NCBI GenBank assembly: GCA_938003725.1
Contig: CALKXX010000006.1
Location: 1-12,102, forward strand
Origin: an uncultured Sphingomonadaceae bacterium
GTDB lineage: Bacteria > Pseudomonadota > Alphaproteobacteria > Sphingomonadales > Sphingomonadaceae
DNA: 12,102 nucleotides
Reading direction: 5' to 3'
The notes beneath the pieces are model-generated. The model was not told the origin of the DNA. It saw only the letters and a list, made by a program, of their open reading frames with translations, and ran no database searches. Shown here piece by piece: positions 1 through 7,467 of the stretch. Position 1 is the first letter of the stretch. Each line of letters starts with the position of its first letter. The position numbers and the translations under genes were made by a program.

Positions 1-22
1 TCTACCATTGAGCTACACCCGC
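1..22 (-). tRNA. tRNA 5' end, probably tRNA-Gly (truncated by window edge)
   Basis: Read on the minus strand, the first 22 bases give a typical tRNA 5' half: acceptor strand GCGGGTG, then TA, then the D-arm start GCTCAATGGTAGA. This matches the common bacterial tRNA-Gly opening. The anticodon, T-arm and 3' end lie outside the window, so the isotype is inferred from the acceptor and D-arm only. The gene lies 53 bp downstream of glpD on the same strand. Confidence 0.85.
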
Positions 23-34
23 ATATCCAGCGCG

Positions 35-63
35 CTATTGCCACTCACTAAAGCCCTCGTCAA
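35..63 (-). promoter_or_regulatory. Possible promoter for the tRNA gene
   Basis: On the minus strand a good -35 hexamer, TTGACG (58-63), is followed after 17 bases by a poor -10, CAATAG (35-40; AATAGC if the spacer is 18). The -10 ends 12 bases before the tRNA 5' base at 22, a sensible distance for a short leader. The -35 is convincing and the -10 is not. The tRNA could instead be read through from glpD, since no terminator is visible between them. Confidence 0.3.
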
Positions 64-75
64 TCAAGAAGTCGA

Positions 76-1584
76 TCAAGAAATCGTGATTTTGTCTTTT
101 GGCTGTGCCGCTCGTTTGATAAACCAATCGGAAACCGCTGCCTTTTCGGCATCGCTCATATGCAAACCCAGTTTGGAACGACGCCACAGGGCATCCTCTG
201 CCGTTCGCACAAATTCGTGGGCGATCAACCATTCGAGTTCAATCTCATAAAAACCCGCGCCAAAGCTTTGGCCCAAGTCTTTAGCTTCGGTCACCAGCGC
301 CAGGATTTTCGCAGTGTCCGTCCCATATGCACGAACCAGTCTGACAATCACGCTGCGGTCCAGAAATTCCCATCGCCCATGATATTTGGCGATCAGCATC
401 TCAAAATTGTCGACAGCGAAATCCCCACCGGGTAGCGGCGCTTGCGATGTCCAATCTTCAACATCCACGCCCAACGCATGTTTGAGCGTCTTGATCGCCT
501 GAAGCGCTAACACGCGATACGTCGTTATTTTGCCGCCAAATATGGATAATACAGGCGCTCCACCTTTGTCATCGAAATCAAACACGTAGTCCCGCGTGAC
601 GGTCGAAGCAGACTGACTTTTGTCATCGAACAAGGGGCGGACGCCGGAATAGGTCCACAGCACATCTTCACGTTTGACCTCTTCGGTAAAATACTCGCTC
701 GCTGCCGAGCATAGATAATCGATTTCACTATCCGAGATTGTTGCCGGGCCTTCGCCATAGCTCCAAGGCTGATCCGTCGTTCCAATCAGTGTATGTTTTC
801 CTTCATAAGGAATGGCAAAAATGATCCGCCCGTCCTTATTCTGGAAGATGTAACTATGATCACCATCAAATTTGCGCGACACCACTATGTGGCTACCCTT
901 TACCAGACGCAATTTTGCTGCATCCGCGCTTTGGTCATATAGCGCCGTGACAGGATCGACCCAGGGACCAGCAGCGTTGACCAAAACCTTCGCCTTTTCT
1001 GTGGTGGCAGTGCCTTCACAGACCACATCCATAGACCAATGGTCAGTTTCACGGCGCAAATCCACACATTCGGCCCGTGTTCGAATATCCGCACCGCGCT
1101 CGCGCGCATCCCGTGCGGTCAGTGACACCAAGCGGGCATCCTCAACCCAACAGTCGGAATAGGCGAACCCTTTACGCAGACGTTTTTGCAGAGTTTTTCC
1201 GCGATGGTCCTCATGAAGATTGAGACTGTTCGTGCCGGGTAAAATTTTCCGGGAACCGATGTGATCGTACAGAAACAACCCTAGCCTGAGAAACCATGCA
1301 GGACGCATGCCTTCGTCTACCGGCAAAACAAATCGCATTGGCCATATGATGTGCGGGGCATTACGAAGCAGGACTTCCCGTTCTTTCAGTGCCTTGCGTA
1401 CCAGATTAAACTCGTAATGCTCCAGATAGCGCAATCCGCCGTGCACCAGTTTTGTGCTGGCTGAACTCGTATGGGACGCAAGGTCATCCCGTTCGACCAG
1501 AAGCACCTTCAATCCCCTGCCCGCGGCATCTCTTGCAATACCAACGCCGTTTATACCGCCACCAATGATTGCCAAATCATACAT
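76..1584 (-). CDS. glpD: Aerobic glycerol-3-phosphate dehydrogenase (FAD-dependent)
   Basis: This 502-residue protein (E. coli GlpD has 501) oxidises sn-glycerol-3-phosphate to dihydroxyacetone phosphate and passes electrons to membrane quinone. The N-terminus has the FAD Rossmann loop G8-x-G10-x-x-G13 and the acidic strand end E31. It is followed by the family signature TSSASTKLVHGGLRYLEHYE (residues 39-58). Substrate-site arginines are in SGVRPL (R316) and VTRDY (R331), and FGGKITTYR (349-357) is the second FAD contact. I chose the ATG at 1584 because an in-frame TTG at 1620 would add 12 residues before the Rossmann strand. No Shine-Dalgarno precedes the ATG. A TATATT element at 1595-1600, read on the minus strand, could be a -10 giving a nearly leaderless mRNA, which is speculative. 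The gene is divergent from glpK, its upstream partner in the pathway. Confidence 0.96.
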   Translation of the reverse strand: MYDLAIIGGGINGVGIARDAAGRGLKVLLVERDDLASHTSSASTKLVHGGLRYLEHYEFNLVRKALKEREVLLRNAPHIIWPMRFVLPVDEGMRPAWFLRLGLFLYDHIGSRKILPGTNSLNLHEDHRGKTLQKRLRKGFAYSDCWVEDARLVSLTARDARERGADIRTRAECVDLRRETDHWSMDVVCEGTATTEKAKVLVNAAGPWVDPVTALYDQSADAAKLRLVKGSHIVVSRKFDGDHSYIFQNKDGRIIFAIPYEGKHTLIGTTDQPWSYGEGPATISDSEIDYLCSAASEYFTEEVKREDVLWTYSGVRPLFDDKSQSASTVTRDYVFDFDDKGGAPVLSIFGGKITTYRVLALQAIKTLKHALGVDVEDWTSQAPLPGGDFAVDNFEMLIAKYHGRWEFLDRSVIVRLVRAYGTDTAKILALVTEAKDLGQSFGAGFYEIELEWLIAHEFVRTAEDALWRRSKLGLHMSDAEKAAVSDWFIKRAAQPKDKITIS

Positions 1585-1667
1585 GCTGCAGCGCAATATA
1601 GAAATTCGCCGCCTTTGCAATGGACCTTGCCTTTTTAGAGCAACAAATTAGCGTGTGACCGAACTTC

Positions 1668-1673
1668 AAGGAG
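1668..1673 (+). promoter_or_regulatory. Ribosome binding site that fixes the glpK start
   Basis: AAGGAG lies 8 bases before the GTG at 1682. It lies inside the longer reading frame that opens with a GTG at 1655, which has no such site. The Shine-Dalgarno therefore supports 1682 as the real glpK start, giving a 500-residue protein that begins right at the ATPase strand. Confidence 0.8.
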
Positions 1674-1681
1674 CGGTAAAA

Positions 1682-3184
1682 GTGGCCACACGGCAAATAT
1701 TGGTGATTGACGAAGGGACTACGTCGACCAGAGCAATGCTGTTCCGCGCAGACGGCAAATTGCTGGGGTCACAACAGGAAGAATTACAACAATATTATCC
1801 TGCACCGGGCTTGGTTGAACATGACGCGGCCGAAATATGGGAAAAAACCCTCCGTTGCTGTCAAAAAATGGTTGAACAGGCAGGCGGTGCCGAAAAAATC
1901 GCTGCAATTGGCATCACGAACCAGCGCGAAACAGTCGTCGCATGGGACAAACGAACCGGAGAGCCGCTATGCAAGGCCATAGTGTGGCAAGACCGCCGGA
2001 CAGATGAAATGTGCACCGCACTGAAAAAAGACGGTCTGGAAAGCGAAATACAATCAAAAACAGGATTGTTGCTTGATCCATATTTCTCGGGCAGCAAAAT
2101 GAGCTGGATGTTGAAACATTGGCCAGAGGTAAAAGCTGCGGGAGATAATCTTGCACTCGGTACGATTGAATGCTACCTCATCTATCGGCTGACGTTAAAT
2201 AGTGCGGGCAATGGCTCGGGCGGTCTCCACATAACCGACGCTTCCAACGCCAGCAGAACAATGTTGATGGCGCTCGGCGAACAGGATTGGGATAAGGATA
2301 TCCTGCACCTGTTTGAGATCCCGGACAAAGCACTTCCCAATATCGTCGACTGTGCGGGAAATCTCGGCAAAACCACAGCTAATCTATTTGGTGCCGAGAT
2401 CGCGATCTGCGGCTCTGCTGGCGACCAACAGGCAGCCACTATTGGTCAGGCCTGTTTTGAAATAGGTCAAACCAAAGCGACATTCGGCACGGGCGCGTTC
2501 ATACTAACCAATGCGGGTCAAACAGCGCCAAAATCCGAAAATAGGCTGCTTTCCACAGTGCTTTACCAATTGGATGGCGAACGGACATATGCGCTTGAAG
2601 GCTCTGTGTTTGTTGCCGGTAGCCTGATGCAATGGCTGCGCGACGACGTAGAATTGATCAAATTTGCGGGCGAGAGCGAGGAACTGGCTAACTCGGTAAA
2701 TGACAATGGCGGCGTATATCTGGTTCCAGCCTTGTCCGGACTGGGTGCGCCGCACTGGCGCGCTGATGCGAGCGCGGTGATCTCTGGCCTCAGTTTTTCA
2801 GCCAAAAAGGCGCATATCGTCCGCGCCGCCTTGGAAGCGATGGCGTATCAATGTCATGATTTGAAAACCGCCTTTTCGGCTGATGGGACGGATTGGCAAA
2901 GCCTCCGCGTTGATGGCGGCATGGTTGCGAATGACTGGATGGTGCAGGACTTGGCTGATATTCTGGATATTCCCGTGGAACGTCCTGAATTTTTCGAGAC
3001 GACTGCTCTGGGGGCGGCAATGCTGGCAGCCGTTGGTTGCGGGATATATCAAAACCTGAAAGAAGCCAGCGCGATGATTTCAGACCTGGAATCCCATCAA
3101 CCAAGCATTGATCCCAAAGAACGCGCTGCGCGCCTTGCTGGCTGGAATAGCGCAATTGGTTCCGTGTTATCCGAACAGGCATAA
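1682..3184 (+). CDS. glpK: Glycerol kinase
   Basis: FGGY-family sugar kinase that uses ATP to phosphorylate glycerol to sn-glycerol-3-phosphate in the cytoplasm, trapping it for GlpD. From the GTG at 1682 it has 500 residues, against 502 in E. coli. Visible motifs are the phosphate loop DEGTTSTR (10-17), the glycerol-binding NQRET (80-84), and the catalytic base in GSAGDQQAA (D248). The C-terminal ATP-binding region is seen in RVDGGMVANDWMVQDLADI and in ETTALGAAMLA. The other GTG start at 1655 is less likely because the AAGGAG site sits 8 bases before 1682. The gene is divergent from glpD across about 97 bp. Neither a glycerol facilitator (glpF) nor a glpR repressor gene is present here. A strong terminator begins at the stop codon. 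Confidence 0.97.
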   Translation: MATRQILVIDEGTTSTRAMLFRADGKLLGSQQEELQQYYPAPGLVEHDAAEIWEKTLRCCQKMVEQAGGAEKIAAIGITNQRETVVAWDKRTGEPLCKAIVWQDRRTDEMCTALKKDGLESEIQSKTGLLLDPYFSGSKMSWMLKHWPEVKAAGDNLALGTIECYLIYRLTLNSAGNGSGGLHITDASNASRTMLMALGEQDWDKDILHLFEIPDKALPNIVDCAGNLGKTTANLFGAEIAICGSAGDQQAATIGQACFEIGQTKATFGTGAFILTNAGQTAPKSENRLLSTVLYQLDGERTYALEGSVFVAGSLMQWLRDDVELIKFAGESEELANSVNDNGGVYLVPALSGLGAPHWRADASAVISGLSFSAKKAHIVRAALEAMAYQCHDLKTAFSADGTDWQSLRVDGGMVANDWMVQDLADILDIPVERPEFFETTALGAAMLAAVGCGIYQNLKEASAMISDLESHQPSIDPKERAARLAGWNSAIGSVLSEQA

Positions 3185-3212
3185 AAAAGCCCGCGATCTA
3201 CGCGGGCTTTTT
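3184..3212. terminator. Bidirectional Rho-independent terminator between glpK and petC
   Basis: A perfect 12-bp stem (3184-3195 pairs with 3201-3212) with core GCCCGCG/CGCGGGC closes a 5-base loop, ATCTA. It is flanked by a run of A on the left and T on the right. It therefore has a U-tract when read in either direction and can end both the plus-strand glpK transcript and the minus-strand petABC transcript. Its left arm starts at the last base of the glpK stop codon, and it lies 20 bases past the petC stop. Confidence 0.92.
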
Positions 3213-3232
3213 GATAGCGTTGACGCGCTGCT

Positions 3233-4093
3233 CTAGCCTTCAGCGCCTTTTTTCTTCTTTTCGGCTTTCACATCCGCCCAGATGGTCCGGAAGGAAAGAT
3301 AGGCAAGAATGGTTGCGATCAACAGGAATGCGATCACTGCCCACCCCGTTTGATGACGCTCAACCAATTTCGGTTCCGCGCTCCATACCAAGAAAGCCGA
3401 AACATCTTTGGCCATCTGATCGATAGATGCCTGTGTTCCATCCGAATAGCTAACCATGTCTTCGGAAGCCAAGGGAGAGGCCATCGCCAGATTCAAGTTC
3501 GGGAAATAAGGGTTATAGTGCAATCCAGGCCCTGGTTGATTCGCTTCCGGTAGGTCTTCAGGCGTATCCTGATAACCGGTCAGCAGCGAGTAAATATAGG
3601 GAGCGCCGCCCTTCCGCGCCTTTGTGATCAACGACAAGTCCGGCGGAATTGCATTGTTATTTGCAGCGGCAGCGGCAATGTCGTTTGCGAACGGTTTTGG
3701 AAACTTATCGGCTGGCAGTGACGGACGCGAGCTGGCCTCACCAGTTGCAGGATCAACTGATGGTGTTTCGATGACCCAGCTTGCCGCAATCGCCTTTACT
3801 TCATCTTCGTTATAACCAATATCTTGCAGATTGCGGAACGCCACCAGACGCAGCGAGTGGCAAGCGGCACACACTTCTTTGTAGACCTGAAAACCACGTT
3901 GCAGCTGCTGATTGTCAAACTTACCAAGTGGTCCGTCGCTGGGAAACGCGACTTTCTTAGGCTTCAAATGAAACTTGTGCTCCGCCGTCTCGGCCGGCGG
4001 GTTTGTTACAAACTCCGTCGCTCCCAATACGAAAGTGACCAGCATCCAGCCTGAGAAAAACAGACCAACCAACATTCCAATAATTCTTACCAT
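3233..4093 (-). CDS. petC: Cytochrome c1 subunit of the bc1 complex
   Basis: 286-residue membrane-anchored c-type cytochrome that takes electrons from the Rieske protein and hands them to soluble or membrane cytochrome c. Residues about 4-25 are hydrophobic and act as the export signal. Covalent haem attachment is at C75-A-A-C78-H79 inside VCAACHSLRLVAFRN, as is usual for c1. The sixth ligand is most likely M204 in NLAMASPLASEDMVSYSDGT, equivalent to the classical MPPPL segment with a changed flank. A C-terminal transmembrane helix (about 251-268) anchors the globular domain from the periplasmic side and is followed by a lysine-rich cytoplasmic tail. It is the last gene of petABC, 19 bp after petB, with AGGGA upstream as a likely ribosome binding site. 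It is a separate gene, not fused to cytochrome b as in some Rhizobiales. Confidence 0.95.
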   Translation of the reverse strand: MVRIIGMLVGLFFSGWMLVTFVLGATEFVTNPPAETAEHKFHLKPKKVAFPSDGPLGKFDNQQLQRGFQVYKEVCAACHSLRLVAFRNLQDIGYNEDEVKAIAASWVIETPSVDPATGEASSRPSLPADKFPKPFANDIAAAAANNNAIPPDLSLITKARKGGAPYIYSLLTGYQDTPEDLPEANQPGPGLHYNPYFPNLNLAMASPLASEDMVSYSDGTQASIDQMAKDVSAFLVWSAEPKLVERHQTGWAVIAFLLIATILAYLSFRTIWADVKAEKKKKGAEG

Positions 4094-4112
4094 TGCTTCA
4101 GGTCCCTAATGC

Positions 4113-5384
4113 TTAGCTAGCTTGTTCAAGTGGTTTGCCGGTCACCGCCTCGGTGATACTGTTCGGCAATGGTTCGGGTTTTTCAATTCTGGAGAGCAGT
4201 GGCAGAATGATCAAGAAATGTGCGAAATAATAGGCAGTCGCAATCTGGCTCATCATGACGAAAGGCTCTTCCGCATGGGCTCCACCGCAATAGCCAAGCA
4301 CCAAGATGCAAGGGATCAGACCGAACCAGAAGAATTTCTTGAACCGTGGACGATAGTCCCCGGAACGTACCGGTGATCTATCCAGCCATGGCAGGAAGAA
4401 CCAAACCAATATGGCTGAGAACATCGCCAACACACCAAGCAGCTTTGCAGGGATGAACAGGAAATCCACCGTAAAGGCGCGCAGAATGGCGTACCATGGC
4501 CAGAAATACCATTCCGGAACGATATTAGCCGGCGTCGACAATGGATTTGCCGGAATATAGTTTTCCGCATGCCCAAGGAAATTGGGGAGGAAAAACAACA
4601 TGATCGAGAAGAATATCAGTGCGAGACCCAGCGTCCAGCCATCTTTAGCTGTATAATAGGGGTGGAAAGGCACAGTATCTTGAGGGCCTTTCACATCCAC
4701 ACCAGTTGGGTTGTTCGACCCAGGAATATGAAGCGACCAGATATGAAGGATGATAACTCCGGCCATCACAAATGGCAGCAGATAGTGCAGTGAGAAAAAC
4801 CGGTTCAGCGCTGCATTGTCCGGAGCAAATCCGCCAAGCAACAACTCTTGAATGGGTTTTCCGACCAGCGGGATTGCTTCAAACAGTCCCGTAATCACCT
4901 TCGCACCCCAGAAACTCATTTGTCCCCAAGGCAATACATAGCCCATAAACGCCGTCGCCATCGCCAGAAGGTAGATCACGACACCAAGCAGCCAGATCAT
5001 CTCTCGCGGCGCTTTATAGGAGCCGTAATAGAGACCCCGGCCAATATGGAGGTAAATTGCGATGAAGAAAAAACTGGCGCCGTTGGCATGTGCATAACGA
5101 AACATCCAGCCGCTATTCACATCGCGCATGATGTGCTCGACAGAGTCGAACGCAATATTTGCATTGGCGGCATAATGCATCGCCAAGATGATGCCGGTTA
5201 CGATCTGAACAACCAGAAATATACCCGCCAGCGAACCAAAGTTCCACATGTAGTTCAGGTTGCGCGGAGCCGGATATCCAGCACCGAGGCTATTGTAGAT
5301 AAATCGAGGCAGCGGGAGTTTTTCATCCATCCACTGACCAAATTCGGTGGCCGGCTTATATTCTTTTGCCCAAGGAAAACTCAT
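4113..5384 (-). CDS. petB: Cytochrome b subunit of the bc1 complex
   Basis: 423-residue integral membrane protein with two haems b that carries the quinol-oxidising (Qo) and quinone-reducing (Qi) sites. The four haem-ligand histidines are H99, H113, H200 and H214, with the invariant 14-residue spacing within each pair and 101 residues between pairs. The Qo-site PEWY motif is at 290-293. About eight hydrophobic helices are visible, including 51-70, 105-122, 131-152, 202-219, 251-268, 311-333, 351-366 and 380-398. The length and single-chain form are those of the mitochondrial/alphaproteobacterial type, not the split b6/subunit IV type. The petA stop is 14 bp upstream. An AAGGGGC ribosome binding site overlaps that stop, so the two genes are probably translationally coupled. 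Confidence 0.97.
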   Translation of the reverse strand: MSFPWAKEYKPATEFGQWMDEKLPLPRFIYNSLGAGYPAPRNLNYMWNFGSLAGIFLVVQIVTGIILAMHYAANANIAFDSVEHIMRDVNSGWMFRYAHANGASFFFIAIYLHIGRGLYYGSYKAPREMIWLLGVVIYLLAMATAFMGYVLPWGQMSFWGAKVITGLFEAIPLVGKPIQELLLGGFAPDNAALNRFFSLHYLLPFVMAGVIILHIWSLHIPGSNNPTGVDVKGPQDTVPFHPYYTAKDGWTLGLALIFFSIMLFFLPNFLGHAENYIPANPLSTPANIVPEWYFWPWYAILRAFTVDFLFIPAKLLGVLAMFSAILVWFFLPWLDRSPVRSGDYRPRFKKFFWFGLIPCILVLGYCGGAHAEEPFVMMSQIATAYYFAHFLIILPLLSRIEKPEPLPNSITEAVTGKPLEQAS

Positions 5385-5398
5385 AATATTGTTGCCCC

Positions 5399-5968
5399 TT
5401 AACCGATTTTCACGACGGTATCTGATAGGAATTCATGCTCTGGCACTTCCAGGTTGGTTGGTGCCGGCCCCTTGCGAATACGCGCTGCAGTATCATAGTG
5501 CGAACCGTGGCACGGACAGAAATACCCGTCATACTCGCCTTTGACCTCGCCCTGTGCCGCGCCTAGCGGAACGCAACCCAAGTGGGTGCAAACGCCCAAA
5601 GTAATCAACCAGTTTTCTTTACCCGGCGTTGTCCGATCAGCCAGCGACTCAGGATCGCGCAATTCGGTCAAACTGACGCTATTGGCCTCGGTAATCTCAG
5701 CCTCGGTCAAGTTTCGAATGAAAATTGGCTGTTTACGCCAACTGGTCTTGATCGCCTGTCCGGTTTCAATTGCCGAGATATCGACTTCAATAGATGCCAG
5801 TGCCAGAACGTCTGCGCTGGGGTTCATCTGATTAACCAGCGGAAAAACCGTGGCGACAGCGCCTGCGCCGGCGAAACTAACCGCTGCAATATTTATGAAA
5901 TCCCGGCGACGCACACCGCCAGCTTCATCATCTAGTGTCGCCGAATCGGCTGTTTCAACAGTTGCCAT
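5399..5968 (-). CDS. petA: Rieske iron-sulfur subunit of the bc1 complex
   Basis: 189-residue [2Fe-2S] protein that moves electrons from quinol at the Qo site to cytochrome c1. The N-terminus has a twin-arginine segment, RRRDFINIAA (20-29), followed by a hydrophobic stretch to about residue 45. This is the Tat-dependent uncleaved anchor typical of Rieske proteins. Cluster ligands are C127 and H129 in CTHLGC and C151 and H154 in CPCHGSHYD, with the stabilising disulfide pair C132-C153. It is the first gene of petABC on the minus strand. AAGGG lies 8 bases before the ATG. Its promoter must lie in the 174-bp divergent region shared with trmL. Confidence 0.97.
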   Translation of the reverse strand: MATVETADSATLDDEAGGVRRRDFINIAAVSFAGAGAVATVFPLVNQMNPSADVLALASIEVDISAIETGQAIKTSWRKQPIFIRNLTEAEITEANSVSLTELRDPESLADRTTPGKENWLITLGVCTHLGCVPLGAAQGEVKGEYDGYFCPCHGSHYDTAARIRKGPAPTNLEVPEHEFLSDTVVKIG

Positions 5969-6059
5969 GCAAACACGCCCTTAAAAGTTGTTATTTCCCC
6001 TGTCTGCCAGACCGCGTGCTATCCCTCAATAGCAGTTTCGTCAGGCAGTGATGCGGCGC

Positions 6060-6089
6060 CTGATAGCCTCCAAACCGTGGGTTTGCCAA
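6060..6089 (-). promoter_or_regulatory. Possible petA promoter
   Basis: On the minus strand TTGGCA (6084-6089) and TATCAG (6060-6065) are separated by 18 bases and resemble a weak sigma-70 promoter directed at petA. The start of transcription would be about 85 bases before the petA ATG. The perfect inverted repeat at 6071-6085 fills most of the spacer, a position where a bound regulator would control access. The match to consensus is modest and other promoters in the interval are possible. Confidence 0.25.
6071..6085. repeat. Perfect inverted repeat, possible operator (petA-trmL intergenic)
   Basis: CAAACC and GGTTTG face each other across a 3-base GTG spacer, an exact 6-3-6 dyad. It lies between petA and trmL, where dyads of this size often bind dimeric regulators. 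It is too short and lacks a T-run for a terminator. I do not recognise the sequence as a named regulator site. Confidence 0.45.
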
Positions 6090-6091
6090 CA

Positions 6092-6108
6092 GTCAATTTT
6101 CGATTGAC
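6092..6108. repeat. Second inverted repeat, possible operator (petA-trmL intergenic)
   Basis: GTCAAT and ATTGAC form an exact 6-bp dyad with a 5-base centre, TTTCG. It starts 6 bases after the previous dyad ends and 35-51 bases before the trmL ATG. The half-sites are in the opposite order to an FNR/CRP-type box (TTGAT...ATCAA), so it is not simply such a site. It may be an operator for trmL-hemF, for petABC, or for both. Confidence 0.4.
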
Positions 6109-6142
6109 CGCACATTATCTTTTGGCCCATGTTCAACCCACC

Positions 6143-6601
6143 ATGAGAGTAGCCGTTTACCAACCCGATATTGCAGGAAATTTAGGAACAATATTAAGAA
6201 CATGCGCCTGTCTAGACGTCCCTGTAGATATCATTGAACCTTGCGGCTTTCCGTTCAGTGATCGCAGTTTGAAACGTGCTGGAATGGACTATTTTGACCA
6301 TGTTGATTTCACGCGCCACGTAGACTGGGATGCATTTTGTGCATTTGCCGATTCAAAAATCGCAAGAACCGTTTTGTTGAGCAGCAAAGCAGAAACAGAA
6401 TATCACGCATTCACCTATCAAACCGATGACATATTGCTTTTCGGATCCGAAGGGTCCGGCGTACCGATTGACGTACATCAAAGCGTGGATCATCGAATCA
6501 CAATAGGAATGAAAAGCGGTATGCGCTCATTGAATCTTGCGGTCTCGGCAGGCATGGCACTAGGTGAAGCCCTTAGACAGACAGGACAATTTCCGACATG
6601 A
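6143..6601 (+). CDS. trmL: tRNA (cytidine(34)-2'-O)-methyltransferase, SPOUT family
   Basis: 152-residue SpoU/TrmD-fold enzyme that in E. coli methylates the 2'-hydroxyl of wobble base 34 in two tRNA-Leu isoacceptors using S-adenosylmethionine. The N-terminus has the family strand-loop VAVYQPDIAGNLGTILRTCA (3-22). The trefoil-knot cofactor site is shown by GSEGSGVP (about 109-116) and by GMKSGMRSLNLAVSAGMALG near the C-terminus. E. coli TrmL has 157 residues, so the ATG at 6143 is preferred. A GTG at 6077 in the same frame would add 22 non-family residues and would run through both inverted repeats. No clear Shine-Dalgarno precedes the ATG. The stop overlaps the hemF start by ATGA, indicating one transcript. 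Confidence 0.88.
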   Translation: MRVAVYQPDIAGNLGTILRTCACLDVPVDIIEPCGFPFSDRSLKRAGMDYFDHVDFTRHVDWDAFCAFADSKIARTVLLSSKAETEYHAFTYQTDDILLFGSEGSGVPIDVHQSVDHRITIGMKSGMRSLNLAVSAGMALGEALRQTGQFPT

Positions 6602-7458
6602 CAAGTGAAACACTGGATGACCAACAACTAGCTGCACAAACCTGGTTCGCCGAATTGCGCGATCTGATCTGCGGCGAGTTTGAGGCGATTGAAAGAGAGT
6701 CGGGCAGCGATTCCAAGTTTGATTACCTTCCGTGGGATAGAAAAAATCCAGATGGTACGCCGGGTGGCGGCGGCGTTCGCGGCCTGATGACGGGAAAGAT
6801 ATTCGAAAAAGTCGGTGTGAATATCTCTACTGTCGATGGAACATTTAGCGAAGAATTTGCGAAATCGATCCACGGTGCCGGCGATAATCCGCAATTTTTC
6901 GCCACTGGGATCAGTCTCGTCGCTCATATGTCAAACCCGCATGTTCCGGCGGTCCATATGAACACACGGTTTTTATGTACCACCAAAAGATGGTTTGGCG
7001 GGGGCGCTGATTTGAACCCACCCATCCCCTATGAAGATGATACCGAAGATTTTCATGCCAGAATGCGGTCGGCCTGCGCAGCCCATAATCCGGAATATCA
7101 TCCGAAATTCAAAAAATGGGCCGATGACTATTTCTATATCCCGCACCGGCAATGCCATCGCGGGGTTGGCGGAATATTTTATGACCACCTGGAACTGGAA
7201 CACGAGGTCGACTTTGACCGGCATTTCGCATTCACGCAGGATGTGGGACGCGCTTTTCTCGACATTTTCCCCAAATTGGTGCGCCGCCGCATGGCCCAGG
7301 AATGGACGCCCGAAGAAAAAGAACAGCAACTGATCTGGCGCGGGCGCTATGCCGAGTTTAATTTGGTCTATGATCGCGGCACGACCTTTGGCCTCAAAAC
7401 CGGCGGCAACGTAGATGCCATTTTGATGAGCCTGCCCCCCGAAGCGAAATGGGACTAG
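6598..7458 (+). CDS. hemF: Oxygen-dependent coproporphyrinogen III oxidase
   Basis: 286-residue cytoplasmic enzyme that uses O2 to decarboxylate two propionates of coproporphyrinogen III, giving protoporphyrinogen IX for haem. Family motifs run along the whole length: GGGGVRGLMTGKIFEK (56-71), the paired histidines in SLVAHMSNPHVPAVHMNTRF (H110, H120), GGADLNP (135-141), DYFYIPHR with H183, RGVGGIFYDHLE, and the C-terminal EFNLVYDRGTTFGLKTGGN (253-271). The segment after H183 reads QCHRGVGG where many homologues have [GN]ExRG(V/I)GG, and the usual Cys of CDEYF is A175. The start overlaps the trmL stop by four bases, so translation is probably coupled. Its product supplies haem for the divergent bc1 genes. 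Confidence 0.95.
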   Translation: MTSETLDDQQLAAQTWFAELRDLICGEFEAIERESGSDSKFDYLPWDRKNPDGTPGGGGVRGLMTGKIFEKVGVNISTVDGTFSEEFAKSIHGAGDNPQFFATGISLVAHMSNPHVPAVHMNTRFLCTTKRWFGGGADLNPPIPYEDDTEDFHARMRSACAAHNPEYHPKFKKWADDYFYIPHRQCHRGVGGIFYDHLELEHEVDFDRHFAFTQDVGRAFLDIFPKLVRRRMAQEWTPEEKEQQLIWRGRYAEFNLVYDRGTTFGLKTGGNVDAILMSLPPEAKWD

Positions 7459-7467
7459 GCCGAGCCC

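Noticed and set aside
1..75. Integration site at the tRNA gene
   Set aside because: tRNA genes are common integration targets, but only the 5' end is visible. No integrase or duplicated tRNA 3' end is in the window.
59..84. Short direct repeat (ATCAAGAA twice)
   Set aside because: It lies at the glpD C-terminus and is too short and isolated to be an attachment site or array.
1585..1620. TTG start that would lengthen GlpD by 12 residues
   Set aside because: The extra residues precede the Rossmann strand where homologues begin, and there is no ribosome binding site. The ATG at 1584 fits family length.
4848..5402. 184-residue plus-strand reading frame
   Set aside because: It lies fully antisense to petB and petA-petB junction, has no ribosome binding site or recognisable family, and petB is certain.
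6092..6108. FNR/CRP-type box
   Set aside because: The half-sites are TCAAT...ATTGA, the reverse order of TTGAT...ATCAA, and the spacing is 5, not 4.
6077..6142. GTG start that would lengthen TrmL by 22 residues
   Set aside because: The extension has no family similarity and overlaps two inverted repeats. The ATG at 6143 gives the usual protein length.
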